From positions 310,001-374,000 of the forward strand of contig JAWKSY010000002.1 in NCBI GenBank assembly GCA_041402125.1: DNA of 64,000 bases. The letters are read 5' to 3'. This DNA is from JAWKSY01 sp041402125 (lineage in GTDB: Bacteria > Planctomycetota > GCA-002687715 > DRQF01). Below are positions 1-8,280 of the stretch, in pieces; position 1 is the stretch's first letter; each line of letters starts with the position of its first letter. Made by a program: the position numbers and the translations under genes. Below the pieces are notes generated by a model, which saw nothing but the letters and a program-made list of their open reading frames with translations, searched no databases and was not told the DNA's origin.

Positions 1-66
1 CGACGCCACGAGGACGATCGCCACCAGGAGCGCGAGCGCGGAGAGGAGGGGGAGCGCTCGGGTCAT
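1..66 (-). CDS. N-terminus of an exported protein (cut by window edge)
   Basis: Only the first 22 codons are present, read leftward from an ATG at 66. They encode a basic start (MTR) followed by an uninterrupted run of Leu, Ala, Val and Ile ending in Ala-Ser, which is what a signal peptide or membrane anchor looks like. The rest lies outside the window, so family and function cannot be told. The gene diverges from the multihaem cytochrome at 516. Confidence 0.55.
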   Translation of the reverse strand, partial: MTRALPLLSALALLVAIVLVAS

Positions 67-515
67 CGCGTCGGAACCTCGCGGGGCGGGAGGTGGGGAA
101 GCTTCCCCGGCCGGATCGGGGGGCACCCCGCCGGAGGGTAGCGAATGCGTCCGGAATCCGGACGGGTGGAGGAAGTCCGCAGAGCGCGGCCGCGCCGCGA
201 CCGCCGTCTCGCCAAGGGTGGGACGGCGAAGGACCTTCTGTCGCGTCCGGTGTATCCGAATGGAGGTGGTGGATCGTGTAAGATGAATAATGCCATGGAT
301 TTGCGGGTTCCTGAGGGGTGCTTGGTCGGCGCGGGAGTCGAGGGAGTCGGAGCCTTTCCGGTCGCGAATCGGACCTGCGCGGCGACCGAGCGCGAGCGGG
401 CTCGCCGCGGGGTGAACCGGCGGCACGGTCCTTGCTTCACGGAGATTGGACCGCGGTCTCGCGATGTCGTCGCGGGCGTCGGTCCACGCGCGCCCGTCGC
501 GACGAGGGAACCTTC
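67..515. other. Intergenic region between divergent genes
   Basis: About 450 bases with no convincing gene; the open frames here lack a family match and come from high GC. Around 270-305 the sequence becomes locally A/T-richer, the likeliest place for promoters of the divergent genes, but I cannot point to a clean -35/-10 pair. Confidence 0.4.
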
Positions 516-2924
516 ATGACTCATCGAACCGTCTCCGGTCGCGGGAGGATCTCCGGCCTCCTCGCCCTCATCTCGCTCTCCAGCGTCATCACGCTGGCCT
601 TCTTCGCCCCGCGCTTCCGCGCCGAGGGCGCCCCGCCGCCGCCTCCGGACGGCAGCAGCGCGCCGCCGCGCATCATCGCCTGGAACGATCTGGGCATGCA
701 CTGCCTCGATCCCGACTTCTCGGTGTTCAGCATCCTGCCCCCCTACAACACGGTCAACGCTCACGTGATGGTCGGCGGACAGATTCGCGGCGCGGCCGAG
801 GGCTATTCGGTCGAGTACGAGGGGATCGCCGACCCGAACGGCTCGATCAACACCACCTCGATCGGCAAGTCGAACTTCTGGGATCACGTGAACGCGCTCT
901 TCGGCGTCACGCTGCCGCTCGACGTCGGACTGGCCGGGCACGCGATGCCGGGCCTCGCCAACGTCGCGCAGCCGATGACCTACATCCCCGCGCAGGAGTG
1001 GTTCCAGGGCGAGGGCATCCCCATGACGCCCATCGACGACGCGGGGCAGAAGAACCCCTACCCGATGATGAAGATCACGGCGAGGAACGCCTCGGGTCAG
1101 GTCGTCGCGTCGACGGTGACGACGGTGCCGAACTCGCAGGAGCTCGACTGCAAGCGCTGCCACGGTTCGGCCGGGAACCCGGCGGCCATGCCGGCGCAGG
1201 GCTGGGTGTTCCATCCGGATCCGCTGAAGGACGACCGCCTGAACATCCTGGCGCTGCACGATGACCGACAGCTCGGTCAGCCGCAGTACCAGGCGGCGCT
1301 CGCCGTCGCCGGCTACAACCCGAACGGTCTCCTCGCGACCGTCCTCGACGACGCCACCTCGATCCTCTGCGCGAAGTGCCACGCCTCGAACGCGCTCATC
1401 GGCACCGGTCAGCCCGGCATCAGCACGCTCACGACCGCGATCCACGGCCTGCACGGCGGGGTCAAGGACCTCGACGGCCGCACGCTCGACCAGATCACCG
1501 ACCGCACCTCCTGCTTCAGCTGCCACCCCGGCTACGACACGCAGTGCCTGCGCGGCGCGATGGGCAAGGCGATCGGCGACGACGGCAAGAACTCGATGCA
1601 CTGCCAGAGCTGTCACGGCTCGATGGCCCAGGTGGCCGATCCGGCCCGCGTGGGCTGGCTCGACCAGCCGACCTGCCAGAACTGCCACGCCGGCACGGCG
1701 ACGCAGAATCCCGGACAGATCCGCTACACCGACGCCTACGACGCCGGCGGCAACCTCCGCACGCCGACGGTCGACACCTTCGCGACCGATCCCGACGTGC
1801 CCGCGCCCGGCTTCTCGCTGTACCGGTTCTCGACCGGGCACGGCGGGCTCCAGTGCTCGGCCTGCCACGGACCGCCGCACGCGATCTACCCGACGGCGCT
1901 GCCCAACGACAACGCGCAGAGCATGATGCTGCAGGGTCACACGGGCACGATCTCCGAGTGCGCGACCTGCCACGGCAATCTCGAGGACGACGAGATGATC
2001 GGGCCGCACGGCATGCACCCGGCCACCAACGGTTGGGCCTCGAACAAGCACGGCGACGTCGCGCAGAACATGGGCACGGCCTTCTGTCAGACCTGTCACG
2101 GCTCGGACAACTCGGGCACCGTGCTCTCGCTGACGAAGGCCGATCGCAGCTACAACACCGAGTTCGGCACGAAGACGTTCTTCAAGGGCTCGCGGATCGG
2201 CTGCTTCGCCTGTCACAACGGCCCGAACAGCGACAACGCGAACTCGAACCAGCGTCCGAACGTCACGAGCTTCGCGGTGGCGACGCCCAACGACCAGCCG
2301 CTCGCGATCCCGCTCTCGGGGACCGACCCGAACGGCGACCCCGTCACGCTGCGCATCGTCGACCAGCCGGACTTCTTCCACGGCACCGTCGCATTCGACG
2401 GCAGCGTGGCGACCTTCCTGCCGCGCGACGACTTCGTCGGGACCGCCCAGTTCAGCTACGCGGCCTGGGACGGCGAGATCGACTCCACGCTCGGCGTCGT
2501 CACCGTCACCGTGGGGCCGCCGGCCTGCGCGGCGACCGTCGAGCCCTACGGCTTCGGTTGCGAGGGAAGCGGGGGCTTCGTGCCCCAGATCTCGCTCGAC
2601 GGCTGCCCCGAGGCCGGCGGGACGATCACGCTGAACCTGACCGGCGGTCGCGGTTCGGCCGAGGCGTTCATCCTCCTCGGCTCGGCGCGCGCGACGACGC
2701 TCCTGCCCGGCGGTTGCGTGATCCGCGTCGGCGCGATCTCGGACCTCTTCGGGCCCTACGTCCTCTCGCCCGGCGGTTTCGGCGACGGCATGCTCTCGGT
2801 CTCGACCACGCTGCCCGCCGTCCTGCCGCCGACCCAGCTCAACGTCCAGGTCTTCATCTACGACCCGGGCGCCGGAGCGATCGACTGGGCGGCCTCGAAT
2901 GCCATCGAGGTCTTGATTCCTTGA
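516..2924 (+). CDS. Nine-haem c-type cytochrome, exported
   Basis: About 802 residues from the ATG at 516; the frame is open further upstream, but this start leads straight into a signal peptide (hydrophobic stretch about residues 15-30). The N-terminal half opens with an 'NDLGMHC' motif seen in multihaem cytochrome-like proteins. Nine CXXCH haem-binding motifs follow between about residues 212 and 567 (CKRCH, CAKCH, CFSCH, CQSCH, CQNCH, CSACH, CATCH, CQTCH, CFACH). Next come a cadherin/Ig-like domain (about 585-665) and a C-terminal beta-rich domain with a Y-G-x-G-C start. The expected role is extracytoplasmic electron transfer; donor and acceptor are unknown. Its last codons are duplicated at 4081-4126, so the segment between may have been inserted into this gene's 3' end. 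Confidence 0.85.
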   Translation: MTHRTVSGRGRISGLLALISLSSVITLAFFAPRFRAEGAPPPPPDGSSAPPRIIAWNDLGMHCLDPDFSVFSILPPYNTVNAHVMVGGQIRGAAEGYSVEYEGIADPNGSINTTSIGKSNFWDHVNALFGVTLPLDVGLAGHAMPGLANVAQPMTYIPAQEWFQGEGIPMTPIDDAGQKNPYPMMKITARNASGQVVASTVTTVPNSQELDCKRCHGSAGNPAAMPAQGWVFHPDPLKDDRLNILALHDDRQLGQPQYQAALAVAGYNPNGLLATVLDDATSILCAKCHASNALIGTGQPGISTLTTAIHGLHGGVKDLDGRTLDQITDRTSCFSCHPGYDTQCLRGAMGKAIGDDGKNSMHCQSCHGSMAQVADPARVGWLDQPTCQNCHAGTATQNPGQIRYTDAYDAGGNLRTPTVDTFATDPDVPAPGFSLYRFSTGHGGLQCSACHGPPHAIYPTALPNDNAQSMMLQGHTGTISECATCHGNLEDDEMIGPHGMHPATNGWASNKHGDVAQNMGTAFCQTCHGSDNSGTVLSLTKADRSYNTEFGTKTFFKGSRIGCFACHNGPNSDNANSNQRPNVTSFAVATPNDQPLAIPLSGTDPNGDPVTLRIVDQPDFFHGTVAFDGSVATFLPRDDFVGTAQFSYAAWDGEIDSTLGVVTVTVGPPACAATVEPYGFGCEGSGGFVPQISLDGCPEAGGTITLNLTGGRGSAEAFILLGSARATTLLPGGCVIRVGAISDLFGPYVLSPGGFGDGMLSVSTTLPAVLPPTQLNVQVFIYDPGAGAIDWAASNAIEVLIP
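2878..2913 (+). repeat. Direct repeat, left copy (3' end of cytochrome gene)
   Basis: This 36-base stretch matches 4081-4116 with one mismatch (T at 2900, C at 4103). It encodes the residues I-D-W-A-A-S-N-A-I-E-V just before the stop of the cytochrome gene. The left copy then continues to LIP-stop, the right copy to YTP-stop. The pair brackets a lower-GC segment. Confidence 0.8.
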
Positions 2925-2985
2925 ATTTTAGGAGCGCATCGTCAAGAGAATCGGCAACCCATCGCCGCGCAGGGGAGCTCTTCGT

Positions 2986-3631
2986 TCACACGGGCGGGTC
3001 GTAGGCAGACGGTCTTGTCACACTGCTACCATCACTGCGATGGACGATGCCCGGAAGCAATGAACGAACAAGATGGGCGCGCTTCATGCGCTTCGTTGCT
3101 TGCAACCCGGCAGCATTGCGCAGCGCATCAAACTTGTGTCTGCCGATTGGGCTGAGAATTCGGATCCTCACGTTACTGAATCTTGCTCTCAGCTCCCGAA
3201 GCGGCGGTGCGAGATCCGAGTCGGCACTTACCAACAGAATTTGATCGCATCGCCCAGCGTGCGCGTCAGACAGCATCTTGACGGCGAGGTTTACGTCGGT
3301 TTCCTTCTCTTCGTGCGTAGTGTAGATCGCTCCACAGGCCTTGCACGTCTTCTGCCTCCTTGAACTTGCCGAGGACGGTCTTCACCTGAGGAGGCTGTGC
3401 CTTGACGAAGTCCCGGTGTCTCTTGAGAGACGTCGGGCGCCAACTTGCGTAGGCGGTACAGTAGACGACTTCGATTAGCTGGTCATCCGGACCCAGCACC
3501 TCGCGGCAAAGCTCAAACAGGTTGACCCAAAGAAGGTGCTTCTCGCCGCGGTCGTCGATCGCGTGGTAGAGATTGAAGCCATCGACGTAGGCGATTGTGC
3601 GAACGGGCGCCGCTATTGGTGCGCCGGTCAT
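2986..3631 (-). pseudogene. NYN-domain (PIN-like) protein, frameshifted
   Basis: Read from the ATG at 3631, with a GGGAAG ribosome-binding site about 7 bases upstream; a GTG at 3649 is an alternative. The first part has the NYN signature YVDGFNLYHAI. After KFKE (about 3356) the frame runs off, but the +1 frame continues with QKTCKACGAIYTTHEEKETD and then NLAVKML and LLVSADSDL, a complete NYN/LabA-type C-terminus ending at 2986. One extra base at about 3355-3356 explains it. Total length (about 214 residues) fits the family, which comprises predicted metal-dependent RNases; the acidic residues of VDGFN, ETDVN and SADSD would be catalytic. It may be inactive, or the extra base may be a consensus error. 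Confidence 0.75.
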
Positions 3632-3658
3632 TGCCAACTTCCCGCGCACAAAAAATGA

Positions 3659-3712
3659 CCGGCAGGCAACCTCAGTGAGATCACCTGCCGGCGCGGCCGG
3701 GCGAAGCCCGGC
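3659..3712. promoter_or_regulatory. Two adjacent dyads upstream of the NYN gene
   Basis: CCGGCAGG (3659-3666) pairs with CCTGCCGG (3684-3691) across a 17-base loop. Directly after it GCCGGGC (3696-3702) pairs with GCCCGGC (3706-3712) across a GAA loop. Both lie just upstream of the NYN start. They could be an operator, an RNA leader structure or an element end. Confidence 0.45.
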
Positions 3713-4080
3713 TCGGATGATGATGTAAGACTATCATCGGACAGGGACATGCTCAAGGTTCTGACTTCCTTCTGCAAGTTAACCCGGTGCCTGGTTCGAT
3801 AGATCAACTTGCACCGTCCGCGGTGCTTGAGACACACCGGATGGTCTACGCGGTACAAAAAGTACCGGTGCTCGCACCTCCCGTCCAGACTGCAAGATCT
3901 CCCGACAGGCGACCGCCAAGACCAGCAAGATCCAGACAGTTGCCCTGCGTGCGGCGTACGATCAACGGCGTCCTTTCGGGGCGGACGTCGGGGATACTCG
4001 GCGAACCGTTAGGGGCTTTGGCTCGACTTCTTGACGTCTTCGCCTCCAAGCGCCAAGAGCTGCTGGCTGGAGCCGGAAAC
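3713..4080. other. Lower-GC stretch without a recognisable gene
   Basis: About 370 bases upstream of the NYN gene, between its dyads and the right direct repeat. Short open frames exist on both strands but none resembles a known family or has a good ribosome-binding site. A small A/T palindrome (GTACAAAAAGTAC) lies near 3853-3865. Confidence 0.4.
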
Positions 4081-4116
4081 CGATCGACTGGGCGGCCTCG
4101 AACGCCATCGAGGTCT
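4081..4116 (+). repeat. Direct repeat, right copy (orphan 3' tail of cytochrome gene)
   Basis: This copy differs from 2878-2913 at one base in 36 and continues in frame to a stop at 4126 (…E-V-Y-T-P-stop). A shorter match (GCCGGA) also precedes both copies. It has no start or upstream coding part of its own. Confidence 0.8.
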
Positions 4117-4195
4117 ACACGCCCTGAACGCTTCCGGGCGGCGGTGGGGCATCCCCGCCCGCCGTCGTCCGGCCGCCCGTGCGCGGCGTCACGGG

Positions 4196-4224
4196 GCGCC
4201 CCTCTGAGCGGGTCAGAGGGGCGC
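4196..4224 (+). terminator. Terminator-like 12-bp stem
   Basis: GCGCCCCTCTGA (4196-4207) pairs perfectly with TCAGAGGGGCGC (4213-4224) around a 5-base loop. No T-run follows, so it is a weak or factor-assisted terminator at best. It sits about 70 bases after the orphan cytochrome gene tail. Confidence 0.5.
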
Positions 4225-4576
4225 TCCGCGGCGATCTTCCGCCTCCCGGCCCCCGGCGGGAGGGGGAGGGGACAGGGGTCCGGAAGGGCGTCCCCCGGCC
4301 CGAAAGCCGGGGCGGATTTCCCGCTGCCCTATCCTTCCAGGGCCGAAAAACGTCTACACTGCCGGCGGACGGAACGTCCGAGCCGGGATCCTGCGGGATC
4401 GCGGCTGCGCTGATCGCCGAATCTGGCGATCGAGAAGGAAGGAAGGGCAACCCGAGATTCCCTCTCGAGCCCCGGCATCGAGCGCAAACCTGGGGGGCCG
4501 GTCGGTCCGGCCTCAGGTTCGCTCCGGTTCCGGTTCGCGGTGCGTCCGCGGACGGGGCCTTTTGATCGTGAAAGAC

Positions 4577-5035
4577 ATGTCCGAAAAGAAGCTCTACGTA
4601 GGCAACATCACCTTCTCCACCACCGAAACCGATCTCGAGAACGCGTTCTCCGCGCACGGCCAGGTCGTGTCCGCGCGCGTCATCACCGATCGCGAAACCG
4701 GCCGCTCGCGCGGCTTCGGCTTCGTCGAGATGTCGACCCCTGAAGAGGCCCAGGCCGCGGTGGATGCCCTCGACGGCACCGACCTCGGCGGCCGCAACAT
4801 CCGCGTGAACATCGCCGAGTCCCGCGATCGCGGCGGCGACCGTGGCGGCCGTGGCGGCGGCTACGGCGGTGGCGGTGGCGGCTACGGCGGCGGCGGTCGC
4901 GGCGGTGACCGCGGCGGCTACGGCGGCGGCGGTGGTGGCTACGGCGGCGGCCGCGGCGGCGATCGCGGCGGTGACCGCGGCGGCTACGGCGGCGGTCGTG
5001 GCGGAGACCGGGACCGCGGCGGCGACCGCTGGTGA
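4577..5035 (+). CDS. RRM RNA-binding protein with glycine-rich tail
   Basis: About 152 residues from the ATG at 4577; an in-frame TTG at 4562 is less likely. Residues 1-80 form one RNA recognition motif: RNP2 is KLYVGNITF near the start and RNP1 is RGFGFVEM at about residue 45. The rest is almost entirely Gly with Arg, Tyr and Asp (RGG/GGYGG repeats). This architecture is known from cyanobacterial Rbp and plant glycine-rich RNA-binding proteins, where it is linked to cold response and RNA chaperoning; the role here is inference. The gene stands alone, with a leader of up to 450 bases containing a possible -10 box (TACACT, 4355-4360), and ends at a strong terminator. Confidence 0.9.
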   Translation: MSEKKLYVGNITFSTTETDLENAFSAHGQVVSARVITDRETGRSRGFGFVEMSTPEEAQAAVDALDGTDLGGRNIRVNIAESRDRGGDRGGRGGGYGGGGGGYGGGGRGGDRGGYGGGGGGYGGGRGGDRGGDRGGYGGGRGGDRDRGGDRW

Positions 5036-5065
5036 TCCTACCGGTCCTCCGCGACCACTGAACAC

Positions 5066-5104
5066 GCGCGCCGCCGAGGGATCCTCGGCGGCGCGTCTCG
5101 TTTC
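5066..5104 (+). terminator. Rho-independent terminator of the RRM gene
   Basis: CGCGCCGCCGAGG (5067-5079) pairs with CCTCGGCGGCGCG (5083-5095), a 13-bp perfect stem with a GAT loop, followed by TCTCGTTT. It starts about 30 bases after the RRM stop codon. Confidence 0.8.
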
Positions 5105-5190
5105 GGGGCCTCGCGCATCCGCGAGTCGCCCGGCGACGAAGGCCTCGAGTGCCGACGCACGTCCGTCCTTCGAGCCCCGGAGACCGAACC

Positions 5191-5394
5191 ATGCGGCACC
5201 CCGAGAAGGGCGGCGCCGTCCGGCTCCACACCGGGGGCCGGGTCGGATGCCGTGCGATGATCCGGCGCGACGGCCGGACGGGCCTCACCCTGATCTCCAC
5301 GATCAACCGCGACGTCCGGGACGGGTCCCGGCTCGGGCGGCTCGACGCTCTCCTCGCGCCGCTCGCGTCCCCGGGGGGGCTCAGCGCGCGTTGA
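5191..5394 (+). CDS. Possible small protein, unrecognised
   Basis: An open frame of 67 codons starts at ATG 5191, with GGAG about 8 bases upstream. It ends 14 bases inside the 3' end of the opposite gene. The product is basic, without a signal peptide or a motif I know. It fills an otherwise empty stretch of about 275 bases after the RRM terminator. It may simply be a chance frame in GC-rich DNA. Confidence 0.2.
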   Translation: MRHPEKGGAVRLHTGGRVGCRAMIRRDGRTGLTLISTINRDVRDGSRLGRLDALLAPLASPGGLSAR

Positions 5395-6433
5395 TCGCCG
5401 CGAGGGCCTCCAGGTAGGCGCTCCGCAGCCTCTTCGTGGCGTCGACCGAGCGTCCGCCCTCCCACACCGTCGAGTACCCCGGCAGCTCCGCCAGGAGGCG
5501 AGCGAGGGCGGGGAAGTGCTTCCGGTCCGCGGTGCGCCCCAGTCGCGGGAGGGCCCAGAGAGCGAACTCGGGATCGACGCGTCGGTCGTCCTTCGCGCCA
5601 AGAAAGGCGATCACCGGTCCTTCGGCGCCCGCGAGACACTTCTCGTCGAGCGCGGTCGGATCGACGAAGCGGGCGGCTTCGAGATCCCAGACCCGCAGGC
5701 GGCGATCGCGCCATTCGGGATCGACCTCGTCGTACTTGTAATCGGAGCGGAAGCCCTCGTTCACCCAGACGAGCCGCTTCTTCACGTGAAGGACCGGGCC
5801 GTCGACCATCGCGCAGCGTCCGTCGCGTTGATCCGCGGGGTTCTCGACCTCGAGGATGCGGTGGTAGGGGCCGATCTCCGCGCGAGCGAGGTCGACCTTC
5901 AACCAGGCGATCTGCGCGCGGCCAATGCCGGCGGACCGCGTGACGAGGACGAGGTCTTCGAGGAAGTGGACCCGGCCCCCCGCATTCACGCTGAGGTCGG
6001 TGTAGCCGTGCGGTTCGACGTCGGTCGCGAAGCCGGGCAGGGGGTAGGGGAGCACGCGCCCGTCGGGGAGGATGAAGCGCGTCGAGTCACCCACCGGATC
6101 GAGAAAGACCAGGCCGTCCTCGCGGAGGAAGGCGTGGACGCGGCCCGTCGTCGCCTCCTCCCACAGCACCTTCGCCTCCTCCTCGCCCTCGCGGCGACGC
6201 AGGACGCGATAGCCGTGGCGCGGAGCGTGGGCGCCCGGTCGGGACGTCCGCACCTGGTCGATCACGAGCTGCCAGTCGCCTCGACGGACGTCGAGGACGA
6301 CCCGCCGATCCGGCTCGGCGCCGGGGGCCGAGGGGACGGGCGGAGACGTGAGCTGCGAGAACGACGGAGTCGCGGCGGCGGCGGCGAGAAGCGTCGCGCC
6401 GAGGGCGCGCGCGAGGAGGCCGGAGACGGACAT
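5381..6433 (-). CDS. Exported protein of unknown function
   Basis: A 350-residue product with a signal peptide (residues 1 to about 26, ending near PSFSQ). The mature part has many short beta-type segments with repeated 'V.L..DG…F.LPDG' phrasing and an Arg-rich charge pattern, but no domain I recognise. It diverges from the FG-GAP gene at 6601. The start ATG at 6433 is preceded on its strand by GGGAGG, a good ribosome-binding site. Periplasmic or secreted location is inferred from the signal peptide only. Confidence 0.65.
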   Translation of the reverse strand: MSVSGLLARALGATLLAAAAATPSFSQLTSPPVPSAPGAEPDRRVVLDVRRGDWQLVIDQVRTSRPGAHAPRHGYRVLRRREGEEEAKVLWEEATTGRVHAFLREDGLVFLDPVGDSTRFILPDGRVLPYPLPGFATDVEPHGYTDLSVNAGGRVHFLEDLVLVTRSAGIGRAQIAWLKVDLARAEIGPYHRILEVENPADQRDGRCAMVDGPVLHVKKRLVWVNEGFRSDYKYDEVDPEWRDRRLRVWDLEAARFVDPTALDEKCLAGAEGPVIAFLGAKDDRRVDPEFALWALPRLGRTADRKHFPALARLLAELPGYSTVWEGGRSVDATKRLRSAYLEALAAINAR

Positions 6434-6600
6434 GGAGACTCCTCCCGGTGAACATCCGCCGGGGCGATCCTACCAGAGCGGGGTCCGGGACGTCGGGGAA
6501 TCGACGCGGGCCCGGAGCCGCGGTTAGGCTGGTCGGCCGGCCGAGGTCCCCGTCGCGGGGGCGCGCCGATCCTCTCCCGGGACGACCGGAGGAACGACCG

Positions 6601-8274
6601 ATGCCGAGGACTCCTCTCGCCCTGATCGCGGTCGCTCTCGCGGCCGCGGGACTTTCCGCCCAGCAGTTCACCGAGCGGAAGGACCTGCTCCCCGGTCCCG
6701 TCGTCTGGACCGAAGGCGTCATCCCTCTCGACGCGAACGAGGACGGTCTCCTCGACATCCTCTTCACGAACTGCAACGGCTGGCGGAAGCCCGGCGACAT
6801 GGCCGCGCCCAGCGCCGACCCGCTGCGGCCGACGCTCCTCGTGCAGGTCCGCGACGCGAAGGGCGCGCTCGGCTTCGAGGACCGCACCGACGCCCTCCTG
6901 CCGGCCGACTTCCTCGTCCACGCGAAGAACGCGGCCGTCTTCGACGCCGACGGCGACGGTCACGAGGACATCGCCTGGGCGGTCGCCTTCGGAGCCCGGC
7001 AGCGCCTCCTCCGCAAGGATCCGGAGTCGGGGCGATTCGTCGACGCCTCCGACCGCCTGCCCGAGCTCGTCATCAACGCGAACCAGGTCGACTACGGCGA
7101 CTTCGACGGCGACGGCGATCTCGATCTCGTGTGGGTGGACTCCGGTCCCAACTCCGACATGGAGCCCGGCGGCAAGGCCCGCCTCTGCCTGAACGACGGC
7201 AAGGGGCGCTTCACCGAGGCGGCCGATCGGCTCGGCGCGGTCGAGAAGGTCGGCGCGCAGAACCCCAAGATCGTCGACATCGACGGCGACCTCGACCTCG
7301 ACATCGTCGTCGACGGGAAGTCGGACGTGACGCAGGTCTACCTCAACGACGGTCGGGGGCAGTTCAAGCTCGATCTCGACCTGATCCCCCGGCCGGAGGT
7401 CACCGTCGTCGAGACGCGGCGCGGCGAACGGAGGATCTCGGGCAAGCCCTACGAGATCGAGTGGGGCGATCTCGACGGGGACGGCGATCTCGACGCCGTC
7501 TTCATGAACTACTTCGGCGAGGGCCGTCAGCGCTATTCGAATGCGGTCCTCGCGAACCGTCTCGTCGAGAATGGTCGCCTGTCCTTCGAGGTGATCCGCG
7601 ACGCCTTCGCGGGGCGGAACGCCGAGGACGAGAACGACTTCGCGCTGCTCGACGCGGACGGCGACGGCGATCTCGACGTGATCTGCGCCGTCCTCGTCTC
7701 CGGCACCTGCGAGGAGAAGCTGTTCCTGAACTCGGGCCGGATCGGACCCGGCTTCCTCGTGGAGAAGACCGGCGCCTTCACGCCCTTCGTCGACGGGACG
7801 CTCGACCTCGCGCTCGGCGATTTCGACGGCGACGGTCGATGCGACGTGATCACCGCCCAGGGCGAGAGCAACCGCCACGAGAGCTTCCGGAACCGCTACT
7901 ACGCGAACACGGGCCCGAAGGACGAGCGGGCGCCCGTCGTCGTGCGCCAGACCCCGCCGGCGAAGCTGACGGCGGCGGCCTTCGCGCGCGACGGACATCT
8001 GGTCCGCGTGCAGCTCCGCGATGGCGCCGTCGACGACAACGTCGCGCGATGCCGGGCCGAGCTCCTGCTCCGGGTCGGCGACGCGCCGGCCGCGGAGGCG
8101 CGCGTGCTGCCGATGACGCACGCCGGCGGCGAGATCCACCAGCTCCGTCTCCGCCCGCCGACCGCCGGATTCACCGGTACCCTCCGTTACCGGCTCCGGG
8201 TCCGGGACCGGGCCGGCAACCGCTCGGAGACGGAGGAGGTCGTCGTCGAGATCCGGGCCGAGGAGAAGAAGTGA
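6601..8274 (+). CDS. Exported FG-GAP/VCBS-repeat protein
   Basis: About 557 residues from ATG 6601, chosen because GGAGG lies just upstream and a signal peptide (…AAAGLSAQQ) follows at once; the frame itself is open further upstream. The protein carries repeated acidic Ca-binding-type loops such as DANEDGLLD, DADGDGHED, DFDGDGDLD, DIDGDLDLD, DLDGDGDLD, DADGDGDLD and DFDGDGRCD. They are spaced about 60-80 residues apart, as in integrin-like FG-GAP/VCBS beta-propellers. The last 110 residues form a separate beta domain. Such proteins are usually secreted or surface bound and act in adhesion or as scaffolds; no enzyme motif is visible. It converges on the ATP-grasp gene with only 6 bases between. 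Confidence 0.85.
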   Translation: MPRTPLALIAVALAAAGLSAQQFTERKDLLPGPVVWTEGVIPLDANEDGLLDILFTNCNGWRKPGDMAAPSADPLRPTLLVQVRDAKGALGFEDRTDALLPADFLVHAKNAAVFDADGDGHEDIAWAVAFGARQRLLRKDPESGRFVDASDRLPELVINANQVDYGDFDGDGDLDLVWVDSGPNSDMEPGGKARLCLNDGKGRFTEAADRLGAVEKVGAQNPKIVDIDGDLDLDIVVDGKSDVTQVYLNDGRGQFKLDLDLIPRPEVTVVETRRGERRISGKPYEIEWGDLDGDGDLDAVFMNYFGEGRQRYSNAVLANRLVENGRLSFEVIRDAFAGRNAEDENDFALLDADGDGDLDVICAVLVSGTCEEKLFLNSGRIGPGFLVEKTGAFTPFVDGTLDLALGDFDGDGRCDVITAQGESNRHESFRNRYYANTGPKDERAPVVVRQTPPAKLTAAAFARDGHLVRVQLRDGAVDDNVARCRAELLLRVGDAPAAEARVLPMTHAGGEIHQLRLRPPTAGFTGTLRYRLRVRDRAGNRSETEEVVVEIRAEEKK

Positions 8275-8280
8275 CCGGGG

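Larger units (their letters stand above)
2914..4080. mobile_element. Putative inserted segment with NYN gene, between direct repeats
   Basis: The stretch is visibly lower in GC than its surroundings, carries a single recognisable gene (NYN domain, minus strand), and is bounded by 36-bp direct repeats that duplicate the 3' end of the cytochrome gene. A terminator-like stem lies about 70 bases beyond the right repeat, where it would be expected if the cytochrome gene originally ended at 4126. Integration at a gene 3' end that restores the gene's tail would produce this layout. No integrase or transposase is present, so the mechanism is inference. A relic of a duplicated neighbouring gene is the main alternative. 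Confidence 0.45.

Noticed and set aside
3628..3858. 76-codon frame upstream of the NYN gene
   Set aside because: Crosses both dyads, has no family match or Shine-Dalgarno sequence.
3713..4080. Integron attC site in the inserted segment
   Set aside because: GTTAGGG near 4008 is close to, but does not match, the GTTRRRY core, and no facing core was found.
4115..5065. Alanine-rich frame opposite the RRM gene
   Set aside because: Long Ala/Val/Thr runs are the antisense of GGC/GGT glycine codons.
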